Shown: positions 9,192-18,960 of the stretch, one piece after another
Layout: the number at the start of each line of letters is the position of its first letter
Numbering within the stretch: the first letter of the stretch is position 1
Source: Microcosmobacter sp040493455
Lineage (GTDB): Bacteria > Bacteroidota > Bacteroidia > Flavobacteriales > Flavobacteriaceae
Direction: 5' to 3'
Length of the DNA: 64,000 nucleotides
Assembly: GCF_040493455.1 (NCBI RefSeq)
Contig: NZ_JANFDA010000002.1
Location: 124,001-188,000, forward strand
Position numbers and translations under genes: made by a program
Notes under the pieces: generated by a model
Databases searched by the model: none
The model's input: only the letters and a program-made list of their open reading frames with translations
Told to the model about the DNA's origin: nothing

Positions 9192-10016
9192 TTAATTTAT
9201 TGGTCTGAAATCTGTAACTCCAAATTTGCGTGCTTCTGCCTTTGCCTCAGGAGCCCATTTGGTTAAATTCGCTATACGCGTATCATTAGATGGGTGCGTA
9301 CTCAAAAATTGAGGTGGCGCTTGTCCTCCACTGTTGGCTTTCATACGCTTCCATAGTTCTGCAGCTTCGTCAGGGTTATAACCTGCTAGAGCCATTAACC
9401 TCAAACCTATACGATCTGATTCTGTTTCATGGCTTCTACTAAAAGGTAACATAAAGCCAACATTTGAACCAATACCATAAGATTGGTTAAAGATATTTCT
9501 GGTCTGATCATCTTTGATAAGCACATTTCCTGCAATTCCAATTCCAGCTTGGATATAAGCAGCACTCATTCTTTGCTGACCATGATTTGCTAATGCATGC
9601 GCAACCTCGTGTCCCATAATTGCTGCTACTCCTGTTTCATTTTGTGCTATTGGTAAAATCCCAGTGTAGAATACAATCTTCCCTCCTGGCATACACCAAG
9701 CATTTACAGTTTTGTCATCCACAAGGTTATACTCCCACTTGTAATCCTTTAAATAACCTTGTTGTCCATTGGCATTTAACCAACGTTCAGCAGCGACGGC
9801 TATACGTTGCCCAACACGTTTTATCATATCTGCATCTTTAGTACCTGTAACGACTTTATTTTCGCTCAAAAACTGACTATATTGAGAAAAAGCCGTCGGA
9901 AAAAGTGTAGAATTAGGTACAAATGCTAAGGTTTTCTTTCCTGTAAAAGGATTGGTTGCACATGAAAAAAACAGCACAACCGTGAAAATAGCTACTATAT
10001 TATTTTTGAACTTCAT
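9192..10016 (-). CDS. M48-family metalloprotease lipoprotein
   Basis: This is a periplasmic or outer-membrane-anchored zinc protease related to BepA/LoiP and Oma1. From the ATG at 10016 the protein has 274 residues, a signal peptide and a lipobox ending at Cys19 (LFFSC). The HExxH motif is HEVAH at 136-140, and ETESD at 197-201 supplies the third zinc ligand, Glu197. The upstream Met at 10070 would put 18 non-signal-like residues before the lipoprotein signal, so I reject it. Members degrade misassembled outer-membrane proteins; that role here is inferred. It is a single gene with its own terminator. Confidence 0.92.
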   Translation of the reverse strand: MKFKNNIVAIFTVVLFFSCATNPFTGKKTLAFVPNSTLFPTAFSQYSQFLSENKVVTGTKDADMIKRVGQRIAVAAERWLNANGQQGYLKDYKWEYNLVDDKTVNAWCMPGGKIVFYTGILPIAQNETGVAAIMGHEVAHALANHGQQRMSAAYIQAGIGIAGNVLIKDDQTRNIFNQSYGIGSNVGFMLPFSRSHETESDRIGLRLMALAGYNPDEAAELWKRMKANSGGQAPPQFLSTHPSNDTRIANLTKWAPEAKAEARKFGVTDFRPIN

Positions 10017-10070
10017 TGAAAAAGTATTTGATGTTAATCTTAGAGTGTTAATTGAACTATAAAAATACAA

Positions 10071-10106
10071 AAATCGTTCCTATCTTTTATGACACAGGAA
10101 CGATTT
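10071..10106 (-). terminator. Hairpin terminator of the glycogen/GH31 run
   Basis: AAATCGTTCCT and AGGAACGATTT form an 11-bp stem around a 14-nt loop, followed on the minus strand by a T-rich run. It lies 25 bp past the stop of the GH31 gene. Confidence 0.85.
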
Positions 10107-10131
10107 ATAAGTCACTTTTCAATGAGAAAAA

Positions 10132-12537
10132 TTATTTTCCTATAATATGCAATTCTCCAAAATTCTTATCAATTACCATTGCATGAGTACCATTCATTTT
10201 GACATGTTTTAAAGGAATTATCTCATTATCCAATTGAATTTCTTTGATATCGAATGGCAAGCCATGAATGTTTAGTTTGAAGGTTTCATAAGAAGTCATG
10301 TACTTACCCTCTTTATGCTGCTGTATGATTAACTCATTCTCCTTTCCTGTCAGTTTGAAGGTCCTCAGGCTATAACGTCCTTTGGTATAATCATAACCAT
10401 CATGTGCATCGTCAAACAATTGTGACTTCTCCTTCCCTTTCTTGTAATATACTTCTAAGGTAACTTCGTCTATTTCTTTTTCGCCTACATACTGTTGCAC
10501 AGGATATTTAGGGATAATTGCACCTTCTTTCACAAAGATTGGCATACTATCTATATCTGCATCAACCCACATCTCTTTTCCTCCTTTGACCAACTTATCG
10601 TCCCAATAATTATACCAATTGCCTCTAGGCACATACATACGTCTTCCTTTTGCATTGGGCTCTAGAATTGGACAAACCAGAATCTGCTCACCAAATACAA
10701 ATTCGTCTGTTCTATAGTGCGTATGCACATCATCTTGATCATACAGTACTAAAGACTTCAACAATGGTGTGCCATGGTCTACATAGTTCCAGAATGCTGT
10801 ATATAGATATGGTAATAATTGGTATCGTAACTCAATAAACTTGCGTACATAATCTGTAACATCTTCATCGAAAGCCCAAGGTTCTTGATCTCCATGATCT
10901 CCTGAAGAATGCACTCTACAAAACGGATGAAATATTCCTAATTGAATCCAACGCGTAAACAATTCTCCTTGTGGTTGTTCTGCAAATCCGCCTATGTCAC
11001 TCCCAACAAACCCAAATCCGGACATTGACATTCGCTGCGCTTGAATATTGGCTATCCAAAGATGTTCCCAATTTGCGACATTATCTCCTGTCCATGAAGA
11101 CGTATAACGTTGAGTGCCAGAGTATGCTGCTCTTGTAATAACAAAAGGGCGTTTTGGATAAGCAAATTTTTTCAAACCTTGATATGTAGCTCTCGCCATT
11201 TGCATTCCGTAAACGTTATGTGCTTTTCTATGGCTGCAATGGTTGCCGTCATAGTTATGTCTTACATCATCTGGAAAGGTTTTGTTTGGCACTTCCATAA
11301 CTGCAGGTTCATTCATGTCGTTCCAAACTCCTTTAATGCCTATATCCTCAATTAATTCTTTGAATAATCCAGACCACCAGTCTCTCACTTCCGGATTTGT
11401 AAAATCGGGGAAATAACATTCTCCTGGCCAAACTTTTCCTTTCATATAGGGACCATCTGCTCGTTTACAGAAATAATCTTTTTCTAAGGCTTCTTTGAAC
11501 ACAGAATAGTCTTTGTCTATTTTAATTCCAGGGTCAATGATAGCTACAGTCTTAAACCCATCATCAGCTAGTTCTTTGACCATACGCTTTGGGTCTGGGA
11601 AATGATTATTATCCCATGTAAAACAGCGAAATCCATCCATATAATCAATATCTAGATAGATGGCATCACATGGTATTTTTAGTTTTCTAAATGTCGATGT
11701 TACTTCTTTGACTTTGCTTTCTGGATAATAACTCCACTTACATTGATGGTAACCCAAAGCCCATAGAGGTGGCAATTGATGTGGCTTTCCTGTGAGGTCT
11801 GTATAACTTTCTACAACATCTGTCATTTTTGGCCCATAGAAAAAGTAGTAGTTCATCTCTCCTCCCATAGCCCAAAAGCTAGTTACGTTACGTCTTTCTT
11901 GAGCAAAATCAAAAAAACTTCTGAACGTATTATCAAAGAAAATTCCGTAGGCTTTCTTATGATGCAATCCTGTATAGAAAGGGATAGCCTTGTAGATAGG
12001 ATCGGTATCCTTTCCGTAAGCATAGGAATCTGTAACCCAGTTTTGATAACGCTTGCCTTTCAGGCTTAAATGGTTTGGCTTGTCTCCCAGTCCATAATAG
12101 CTTTCTCCGTCATTAGAAGCTTTGCTCATCTTTACGATGTTGCCTCCATGTTCATAGCTTTCTTCCCAGTGGAATCCTATTTCATCCTTATTGATAAGTA
12201 CATTATCCTTAGCATCATATAAGGCTACGCGAAGGTTCTCTTTAGAAATATGGCAAATCAATTTAGATGTCTCAACAATGTACTTGTCATCCTCTTCTTT
12301 AATGTCTAAATGATTATATCCTGTACTTGCATATTTGGTAATTGCATAGGAAAAATCATTCCCAAAAGTTCCTGTTGTTGTATATCGAAATCGCAGTACA
12401 CTATCTCTGATAACCCTTAATTGCAAAATGACATCATTATCCGTATAAAAATATAATGTGTCTACATCTTTTTTGAAATCTACTATCCTTGAAGGGAACA
12501 TGTTTCCCTTATGCTCTAACTCAGTATTTACAATCAT
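10132..12537 (-). CDS. Glycoside hydrolase family 31 alpha-glucosidase, cytosolic
   Basis: The 801-residue protein cleaves terminal alpha-glucosyl residues. GH31 motifs are LGYHQCKWSYYP at 261-272, the nucleophile Asp407 in GVWNDMNEPA at 403-412 and the acid/base Asp485 in WTGDN at 482-486. A beta-sandwich domain precedes the barrel and further sandwich domains follow it. There is no signal peptide (MIVNTELEHK), so it should act in the cytoplasm. It lies 123 bp after glgB on the same strand, which suggests turnover of the glycogen or maltosaccharides made by that operon. The exact linkage preference cannot be read from the sequence. Confidence 0.93.
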   Translation of the reverse strand: MIVNTELEHKGNMFPSRIVDFKKDVDTLYFYTDNDVILQLRVIRDSVLRFRYTTTGTFGNDFSYAITKYASTGYNHLDIKEEDDKYIVETSKLICHISKENLRVALYDAKDNVLINKDEIGFHWEESYEHGGNIVKMSKASNDGESYYGLGDKPNHLSLKGKRYQNWVTDSYAYGKDTDPIYKAIPFYTGLHHKKAYGIFFDNTFRSFFDFAQERRNVTSFWAMGGEMNYYFFYGPKMTDVVESYTDLTGKPHQLPPLWALGYHQCKWSYYPESKVKEVTSTFRKLKIPCDAIYLDIDYMDGFRCFTWDNNHFPDPKRMVKELADDGFKTVAIIDPGIKIDKDYSVFKEALEKDYFCKRADGPYMKGKVWPGECYFPDFTNPEVRDWWSGLFKELIEDIGIKGVWNDMNEPAVMEVPNKTFPDDVRHNYDGNHCSHRKAHNVYGMQMARATYQGLKKFAYPKRPFVITRAAYSGTQRYTSSWTGDNVANWEHLWIANIQAQRMSMSGFGFVGSDIGGFAEQPQGELFTRWIQLGIFHPFCRVHSSGDHGDQEPWAFDEDVTDYVRKFIELRYQLLPYLYTAFWNYVDHGTPLLKSLVLYDQDDVHTHYRTDEFVFGEQILVCPILEPNAKGRRMYVPRGNWYNYWDDKLVKGGKEMWVDADIDSMPIFVKEGAIIPKYPVQQYVGEKEIDEVTLEVYYKKGKEKSQLFDDAHDGYDYTKGRYSLRTFKLTGKENELIIQQHKEGKYMTSYETFKLNIHGLPFDIKEIQLDNEIIPLKHVKMNGTHAMVIDKNFGELHIIGK

Positions 12538-12660
12538 TAATCGGTCTTTAAAGTATGTAAAAGAAAAGAAAACTTATCACTTATAAAAGGCTGTATCACT
12601 GCTTTTATTAACTCAAACGTTGTAGTTTATTATATCTTTTTAAATTAAGTCTAATAAGTC

Positions 12661-14571
12661 TTATTTTGTGTATTTAAAAGCCACCATTCCTAATGGTGGA
12701 ATTATTATTTCTGCTGAAAAATTTCTAAACTGCCATTCCAAGTTTTCTATAGAAATTGATTTGTTTTTGTAGTCACCAGTGCCTGCATATTTTTTGAGAT
12801 CACTATTGAAAACTTCTTTCAATTTTCCTTCTTGTGGTAAACCAATTCTATAATTATCTCTCGGTATTGGTGTCATATTACAAGCCACAATGATATCTTC
12901 TTCTGGTTTCTTCCCTTTTCGTATGTACACCAACACAGAATTTTCAGCATCATTGTAGTCAATCCATTCAAAACCATCTGCCGAGAATTGCTTTTCATAT
13001 AGTGCTGGTTCTGTTTTATATAATTTGTTCAAGTCTCTAATCAAAGCTTGAACGCCTTTATGAACATCGTACTCTAGCAAATGCCAATCTAAACTATTTT
13101 GAAAATCCCATTCTTCACTCTGACCAAATTCTGCGCCTTGGAATAACAAATTAGTTCCTGGGTGTGTGAACATATAGCTATATAACAATCTAAGATTAGC
13201 AAAGCCTTGCCATTCATCTCCAGGCATTCTTCCTAGAATTGAATGCTTTCCATAGACCACCTCATCATGGCTTAATGGTAGCATGAAGTTTTCGGTAAAC
13301 GCATACGTCATACTAAACGTAAGATCGTTTTGGTGGTGCTTTCTGTAGATTGGTTCTTTTGCAAAATATTGAAGTGTATCGTGCATCCAGCCCATCATCC
13401 ATTTCATACCAAAGCCCAATCCTCCTAAGTAAGTTGGTTTGGAAACCATTGGGAATGATGTCGATTCTTCTGCTATGGTCTGTACATCGGGGAAATTACT
13501 ATAAACTGCTTCATTCATCTCTTTCATAAATGCTATAGCTTCCAGGTTTTCTCTACCTCCAAATTGATTTGGTTCCCATTCACCATCATCTCGTGAATAA
13601 TCTAAAAACAACATCGATGCTACAGCATCTACACGCAGACCGTCTACATGGTATTGATCGAGCCAAAAAATAGCATTGCTAATAAGGAAAGACTTCACTT
13701 CGTTTCTTCCATAATTGAATATAAGGCTCTTCCAGTCTGGATGGTATCCTTTACGCTTATCAGGGTGTTCATATAAATGAGACCCATCAAAGAAACCTAG
13801 TCCATGCGCATCTTCTGGAAAGTGTGATGGGACCCAATCCAAAATAACGCCAATACCATTTTGATGAAAGGCATCTACTAAGAGTTTAAATTCTTCAGGA
13901 TAACCAAAACGTGAAGTTGGTGCAAAATATCCTGTCAATTGATAGCCCCAACTTGGATCATAAGGGTATTCCATGACTGGCATAAACTCCACATGTGTAA
14001 AGTTCATATCCTTCACATAGTTCACCAATTCATCTGCCATTTCTTCGTAAGATAGGAAGCGCCCTTCTTCGACATGCTTTTTCCAAGAACCTAAATGCAC
14101 TTCGTAAACTGAAAATGGTGCATCGATAGCATTATGCTTTTTTCGTGAAGTCATCCATTTAGAGTCTTTCCAATTGTGATTGGAGTCCCATACAATGGAT
14201 GCTGTCTTTGGTGGATGCTCACAACGTCTAGCATATGGATCTGCTTTTTCAGTCTTTATATCATTATGATGACTTTGAATCTTGTATTTATATATACTGC
14301 CTTTACCAACATTTGGGATAAATCCTTCCCAAATTCCACTTTCGTCCCAGCGTACATTCAATGGGTGTTCTCCTTCAATCCAATAATTGAAATCTCCAAT
14401 AACTGAAACTGCTTTTGCACTTGGTGCCCAAACAGCGAAGTAGGTACCTTCTACACCATCTACAGTGAGTATATGAGATCCGAACTTTTCGTATAGTTTA
14501 TAATGCTTTCCTCCTTTGAATAAGTCTATATCGAAATCTGTGAATAAGCTATGCGGAATAACTTTTGCCAT
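12661..14571 (-). CDS. glgB: 1,4-alpha-glucan branching enzyme GlgB
   Basis: GlgB makes the alpha-1,6 branches of glycogen. The 636-residue protein has a CBM48 domain at about 35-125 and a GH13 barrel with EYPYDPSWGYQ at 201-211. The nucleophile is Asp315 in GLRVDAVASM, the acid/base Glu lies in IAEEST at 366-371, and LSHDEVV at 433-439 supplies the third acidic residue. A C-terminal beta domain ends in IIPPLGMVAFKY. The first N-terminal domain of longer GlgB proteins is absent, as in many short family members. The gene starts 2 bp before the maltokinase stop side, showing tight operon packing with the GlgE pathway. Confidence 0.95.
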   Translation of the reverse strand: MAKVIPHSLFTDFDIDLFKGGKHYKLYEKFGSHILTVDGVEGTYFAVWAPSAKAVSVIGDFNYWIEGEHPLNVRWDESGIWEGFIPNVGKGSIYKYKIQSHHNDIKTEKADPYARRCEHPPKTASIVWDSNHNWKDSKWMTSRKKHNAIDAPFSVYEVHLGSWKKHVEEGRFLSYEEMADELVNYVKDMNFTHVEFMPVMEYPYDPSWGYQLTGYFAPTSRFGYPEEFKLLVDAFHQNGIGVILDWVPSHFPEDAHGLGFFDGSHLYEHPDKRKGYHPDWKSLIFNYGRNEVKSFLISNAIFWLDQYHVDGLRVDAVASMLFLDYSRDDGEWEPNQFGGRENLEAIAFMKEMNEAVYSNFPDVQTIAEESTSFPMVSKPTYLGGLGFGMKWMMGWMHDTLQYFAKEPIYRKHHQNDLTFSMTYAFTENFMLPLSHDEVVYGKHSILGRMPGDEWQGFANLRLLYSYMFTHPGTNLLFQGAEFGQSEEWDFQNSLDWHLLEYDVHKGVQALIRDLNKLYKTEPALYEKQFSADGFEWIDYNDAENSVLVYIRKGKKPEEDIIVACNMTPIPRDNYRIGLPQEGKLKEVFNSDLKKYAGTGDYKNKSISIENLEWQFRNFSAEIIIPPLGMVAFKYTK

Positions 14572-14573
14572 AA

Positions 14574-16205
14574 TTAACCATTAATAATATTTGAGATTCC
14601 CTTTAACGGAATAACTGCCCAGCGTGGACGTGAATTGAGTTCATAGCCCAACTCGTAAACTGCTTTTTCTAGCATTGAATATTGTAGTATGAAAATGCGC
14701 TCTTGCCTGTAACCAATATTGAGATTGGCCGTTTTAATCTCTTCAACGTAAACGCCCATGAACACCCCTATAAAGTACTTGTACAACAACTCTCCTGCTT
14801 CAAAAAGATCTTCTTGAGCTTGCGGATAGGATTCGCTATTGTTGAAGATAGTAGCATAGATCGCATAATGAAAACTCCTGAACAAACCTGCTACGTCTTT
14901 TAATGGTGGCTGTTTCACTTTTCTATCTCTAATGGTGCTTTCGGGTTCACCTTCAAAATCTAGTATAAAAAAGTCATCATTCTGAACTAAAATCTGTCCT
15001 AAATGATAATCACCATGTACACGGATACGCTCTCCTTTTAGCTTGGTCCAATCAAAGTTTACAAAATGTTTTCGTATTGCATTTTTCTTCTCCAAAAATT
15101 CTTTGGCTAAATCTAATGCCAAGCCATCAAGCTTATGAAGATTGTTTTCAATAGCATTGAGCCTATTCTGAAATTGATGCAAGAGCCTATTCTTCAACCA
15201 AACTGTATAATCGTCATTAAATCTTGTTGGCTCAAAAGCAGTTTCTTCGAATTCTGATCCTAGCGCTGTGTGCATTTCTGCTGTTCGTTTTGCAAGTTGC
15301 TGAATCTTCAGAAAAACATTTAACCCTACCCAATCTATTAGTTGTGGTGGAACATCACTTATTTGTAGTCTACTATATAGGTTTGTATCTGGAAGTGATT
15401 TAATCTTTATTTTCTTAGCACTTAGGTTTAAAAACACTTTGTGCAATTCTTTCAACATATAATCCCATGCATCGCCTTCATTATCAATCATCTCTTGCAT
15501 CAATGCAATTGTAATGTATCTGCTATCGGAATCTACAATGTTAATACTACCTAAGTATGCTGGTGTATTTTTGAACTGCTTCTTCTCTGACAAAAAGCGA
15601 CTCATTTCATAATCTGGATTCTTGTTGCTGTAAATTCTTCTAAAGAACTTGAGTACATACTTTTCATTATAGACAATCGAAGTATTACTTTGTTCTAATC
15701 CCATAAACCTAGAAGATTCATATGAAGCATCTCCAAGCAATTCGCTTTTGTGGTACTGAACCTTGGTTCTGTCTACTAGCATAGCTGTAGAAATACGATC
15801 GAAAACCAACTTTCTGAAAGCTTCTAAATTAATGGCATCTATTATGAAGCCTTCTTGTCCTTTGATACTTATAGGAAGGATTCTATCTTTTTTTGCAAAA
15901 TTGGGATCAGATACAAATGCAATTGGTAAGAAATAATGCTGGTAAAACGCTTCTACGAAATTGACTTCTAGAATGAGTCCATAGTACACTTCTCCATCTC
16001 GCTGTATCCTGAAATATTCCGCAAGCTCAATATACTTGAGTTTACTAGACTTACCTCCATACCAACGCTGCTGAATAATGTAATCTTCCAAAACATCTGA
16101 TAAAAACACCTTAACGAACTCCTCGTTATCTAGTAGAGCTTCCCATTCAGTGTCAAAATTGAATGGTATTTGCTTTAGTGATGTTTTATTGGCTTTGCTA
16201 GACAT
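14574..16205 (-). CDS. Maltokinase (Pep2/Mak-like)
   Basis: Maltokinase phosphorylates maltose to maltose-1-phosphate, the donor for GlgE. The 543-residue protein has the family N-terminal cap with QQRWYGGKS at 45-53 and a kinase-like fold. The catalytic loop HGDYHLGQ is at 397-404 and the metal-binding DFEGEP at 416-421, followed by RDRKVKQPPLKDVAGL. It lies between glgE and glgB with 2-bp gaps on both sides. The TreS enzyme that commonly feeds it, often fused to it, is not encoded in this cluster. Confidence 0.9.
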   Translation of the reverse strand: MSSKANKTSLKQIPFNFDTEWEALLDNEEFVKVFLSDVLEDYIIQQRWYGGKSSKLKYIELAEYFRIQRDGEVYYGLILEVNFVEAFYQHYFLPIAFVSDPNFAKKDRILPISIKGQEGFIIDAINLEAFRKLVFDRISTAMLVDRTKVQYHKSELLGDASYESSRFMGLEQSNTSIVYNEKYVLKFFRRIYSNKNPDYEMSRFLSEKKQFKNTPAYLGSINIVDSDSRYITIALMQEMIDNEGDAWDYMLKELHKVFLNLSAKKIKIKSLPDTNLYSRLQISDVPPQLIDWVGLNVFLKIQQLAKRTAEMHTALGSEFEETAFEPTRFNDDYTVWLKNRLLHQFQNRLNAIENNLHKLDGLALDLAKEFLEKKNAIRKHFVNFDWTKLKGERIRVHGDYHLGQILVQNDDFFILDFEGEPESTIRDRKVKQPPLKDVAGLFRSFHYAIYATIFNNSESYPQAQEDLFEAGELLYKYFIGVFMGVYVEEIKTANLNIGYRQERIFILQYSMLEKAVYELGYELNSRPRWAVIPLKGISNIING

Positions 16206-16207
16206 GG

Positions 16208-18145
16208 CTATTTATTTATTTTGAAAATATGGAACGGTAAAGCTGGATGCAGCTCCACAAAATTCCACTCATCGTACCAATTATAGCTACTTCCTGTAAT
16301 AAGGTCGTGGACTTCTACTTTGTGTCCATGAGCAATACCTAAATCATGTAAAGGTAGCTGTACAGTGCCTTGTTGTGGATAATAAGAATCTAGACTAACT
16401 ATAACTAAAACCTCGTTGCTTCGATCTTGATTCCACTTATAAAAAGCTATAAGATTATCATTCTCTATATGGCAAAACTTGATATTGTTGGTTTGCTGTA
16501 AGGCTTCATGTTCATGTCTTATCTTATTGATTCTTGAGATAATCGTAGTAATCTTATTTTCCTTGAACCAATCGTAATGACATAGTTGAAACTTCTCAGA
16601 CATGTAATATTCCTCTTTCCCTGGAATCGCATCACTAATCATCTGCTCAAACACTGGTCCATAAATACCAATATTGGAACTCAACGTTGCCGCAAGCACA
16701 TAACGTTCTAAATATTTGGCTTCATTGGCACCTTGCAGGTGATACGGGTTTATATCTGGAGTATTTGGCCAAAAATTTGGTCTCATGTATTCGCGCTGAT
16801 CGGTTTGCGTGAGCTCAGTCATATACTCGATTAATTCGTGCTTAGAGTTTCTCCATGTAAAATACGTATAGGACTGTGTATAGCCTTGTTTGGCAAGCTG
16901 CTGCATAACTTTTGGCTTAGTAAATGCTTCTGCCAAAAAGATAATGTCCGGATGTTTTTTCTTTACTTCTGAAATGATCCAATTCCAAAAATAGTATGGC
17001 TTGGTATGGGGATTATCAACCCTGAAGACTTTAATCCCGCAATCAATCCAATGCATTAAAATGTCTAAGCACTCCTTCCATAAATTTTTATAGTCTTTAC
17101 TTTCCCAATAAATCGGAAGAATATCCTGATACTTCTTTGGAGGGTTCTCAGCATATTGCACGGTACCATCTGGTCGCCATTTGAACCAATCTGGATGTTC
17201 CGTTACCCAAGGATGATCAGGAGCAGCTTGTAACGCATAGTCCATGGCGATTTCTATACCAAGTTCTTTTGCTGCCTCAACTAATTCTTTAAAATCTTTT
17301 TCGCTACCAAGTTGTGGATGAATGTCTTTGTGTCCGCCTTCCTTAGAACCTATTCCCCAAGCAGAACCTACATCACCTTCAAAAGCTTCTGTAGTATTGT
17401 TTTTTCCTTTTCTATTGACTTCCCCAATAGGATGTACTGGTGGAAAATATAGTGTATCAAAACCCATTTCTGCTATACGTGGCAATAGTCTGTGGCAATC
17501 TTTAAAGGTTCCGTGTTGTCCTTCTATTTCTGAAGATGAGCGAGGAAAGAATTCATACCAAGTACTAAATCTAGCCTTTAATCTATCGACATAAACTTGA
17601 AAGTCTTGAGTGCTATTTGATAAGTGCTTTTCAGGATACTTAGTAAATATTTCTTTTAGCTTACTGTTCTTTGCTTCAAAGATGGCTTCGTCATATCTAG
17701 ATTCATCTCCAAAAGCATCAATACAGTTTTGCAAATAATCTATTTCTGTCTTGTTAGCATTCTTTAAGAGTGGTTTTAAATACTCTATACCTTCAAGTAG
17801 TTCAGAAACAACATGTTGATTATCGTCAATTTTACGCTCAATACCATGCTGCCAATTGAGCGCATAGTCTACCCATCCTTCTACTTTATAAGTATAAAAA
17901 CCTTGTTTCTCAACAACAAAAGATGCTTGCCATTCATCATTGCCCAAATGTTGCATACGCATCTCTTTCCAAGTACGTTCATTTTCATGTTTATATAATA
18001 CCGAAGCTGCAATAACATCATGACCATCTACAAGGACATGTGCATTTATATTTATGATTTCACCTACAACTCGCTTTATAAAAAACTCACCATTATTAAT
18101 CTGTGGCGACACGAAATCGATGACGATTCTTCTCTGATTTTGCAT
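16208..18145 (-). CDS. glgE: Alpha-1,4-glucan:maltose-1-phosphate maltosyltransferase GlgE
   Basis: GlgE (GH13_3) transfers maltosyl units from maltose-1-phosphate to the ends of alpha-1,4-glucans. The 645-residue protein has the family signatures YFPPVHPIG at 233-241, NRKGKNN at 244-250 and YAENPPKKYQDI at 331-342. The nucleophile is Asp377 in FRVDNPHTKP and the acid/base is Glu406 in FLAEAF. It is the first gene of the run glgE, maltokinase, glgB, GH31. The absence of a signal peptide fits a cytoplasmic enzyme. The family assignment is secure from these motifs. Confidence 0.95.
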   Translation of the reverse strand: MQNQRRIVIDFVSPQINNGEFFIKRVVGEIININAHVLVDGHDVIAASVLYKHENERTWKEMRMQHLGNDEWQASFVVEKQGFYTYKVEGWVDYALNWQHGIERKIDDNQHVVSELLEGIEYLKPLLKNANKTEIDYLQNCIDAFGDESRYDEAIFEAKNSKLKEIFTKYPEKHLSNSTQDFQVYVDRLKARFSTWYEFFPRSSSEIEGQHGTFKDCHRLLPRIAEMGFDTLYFPPVHPIGEVNRKGKNNTTEAFEGDVGSAWGIGSKEGGHKDIHPQLGSEKDFKELVEAAKELGIEIAMDYALQAAPDHPWVTEHPDWFKWRPDGTVQYAENPPKKYQDILPIYWESKDYKNLWKECLDILMHWIDCGIKVFRVDNPHTKPYYFWNWIISEVKKKHPDIIFLAEAFTKPKVMQQLAKQGYTQSYTYFTWRNSKHELIEYMTELTQTDQREYMRPNFWPNTPDINPYHLQGANEAKYLERYVLAATLSSNIGIYGPVFEQMISDAIPGKEEYYMSEKFQLCHYDWFKENKITTIISRINKIRHEHEALQQTNNIKFCHIENDNLIAFYKWNQDRSNEVLVIVSLDSYYPQQGTVQLPLHDLGIAHGHKVEVHDLITGSSYNWYDEWNFVELHPALPFHIFKINK

Positions 18146-18395
18146 TAGTTAGCTAATTTTATGAAGTAAAATTAACAAAATATGGGCTGCGAAATTTGAA
18201 TACCAATCAGATATGAAAACTACATCGTTTGAGTGTTGATAAGTTCTTGATTTTTACCTTTTGGAGATAGCTTTTTTGGTCACTTTTTCTAATAATCTCA
18301 TCTTTTTGAAGATTGATTAGCATGAAATTTTAATTTCAAATATTGTAATTTAGAAATATTAGTTTCGACTAGATTTAAAGTAATTGAATTTTAAG

Positions 18396-18881
18396 ATGAA
18401 AAAGATATTTTTAATAAGCATTTTAGCCTTGTGTTTCAGTTGCAATTCATCTGCGCAGAAGAAACAAGAAAAAGAGCAGAAAGTATATCCTGTTACCAAA
18501 ACAGATGCAGAATGGAAAGCGCAATTGAGTTATGCTGCTTATGATGTGCTTAGGAAAGCAGGAACAGAACGTCCTTTCTCTAGCCCTTTAAACAAAAACT
18601 ACAAAAAAGGCACCTATGTTTGTGCTGGTTGTGATACGCCTTTATTCAAAAGTGAACATAAGTTCGATTCTGGTACAGGTTGGCCAAGTTTTGACAGAGA
18701 GATTAAAGGTAACGTAGAATATGACACGGACTATAAAATTGGTTATGCGAGAACTGAAGAGCATTGCGCTACTTGTGGTGGTCATTTAGGTCATGTATTC
18801 AATGATGGACCAAGAGATACTACCGGAAAACGTCATTGTATTAATGGTGTTGCATTAAAGTTTGTACCTGCCGAAGACTGA
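18396..18881 (+). CDS. msrB: Peptide-methionine (R)-S-oxide reductase MsrB, lipoprotein form
   Basis: MsrB repairs the R epimer of methionine sulfoxide. From the ATG at 18396 the protein has 161 residues and a lipoprotein signal ending at Cys16 (LALCFSC), so it acts outside the cytoplasm. The zinc cysteines are Cys76/79 (CAGC) and Cys124/127 (CATC). GWPSF is at 95-99 and the catalytic Cys148 lies in RHCINGVALKF. The TTG at 18384 would add four residues before the signal and is not needed. It is a single gene with its own terminator. Confidence 0.95.
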   Translation: MKKIFLISILALCFSCNSSAQKKQEKEQKVYPVTKTDAEWKAQLSYAAYDVLRKAGTERPFSSPLNKNYKKGTYVCAGCDTPLFKSEHKFDSGTGWPSFDREIKGNVEYDTDYKIGYARTEEHCATCGGHLGHVFNDGPRDTTGKRHCINGVALKFVPAED

Positions 18882-18906
18882 TATACTCCTTAAATATAAC
18901 TATAAG

Positions 18907-18934
18907 AAATAGGAATCATTGGTTCCTATTTTTT
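18907..18934 (+). terminator. Hairpin terminator after msrB
   Basis: AAATAGGAA and TTCCTATTT form a 9-bp stem with a 7-nt loop and run into a T tract. It starts 25 bp after the msrB stop. Confidence 0.85.
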
Positions 18935-18960
18935 ATGCTCTTTTGTTTTAGTTTTATGAT

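Noticed and set aside
14574..16205. Fused trehalose synthase-maltokinase
   Set aside because: The 543-residue length and sequence cover only the maltokinase part; no GH13 TreS domain is present.
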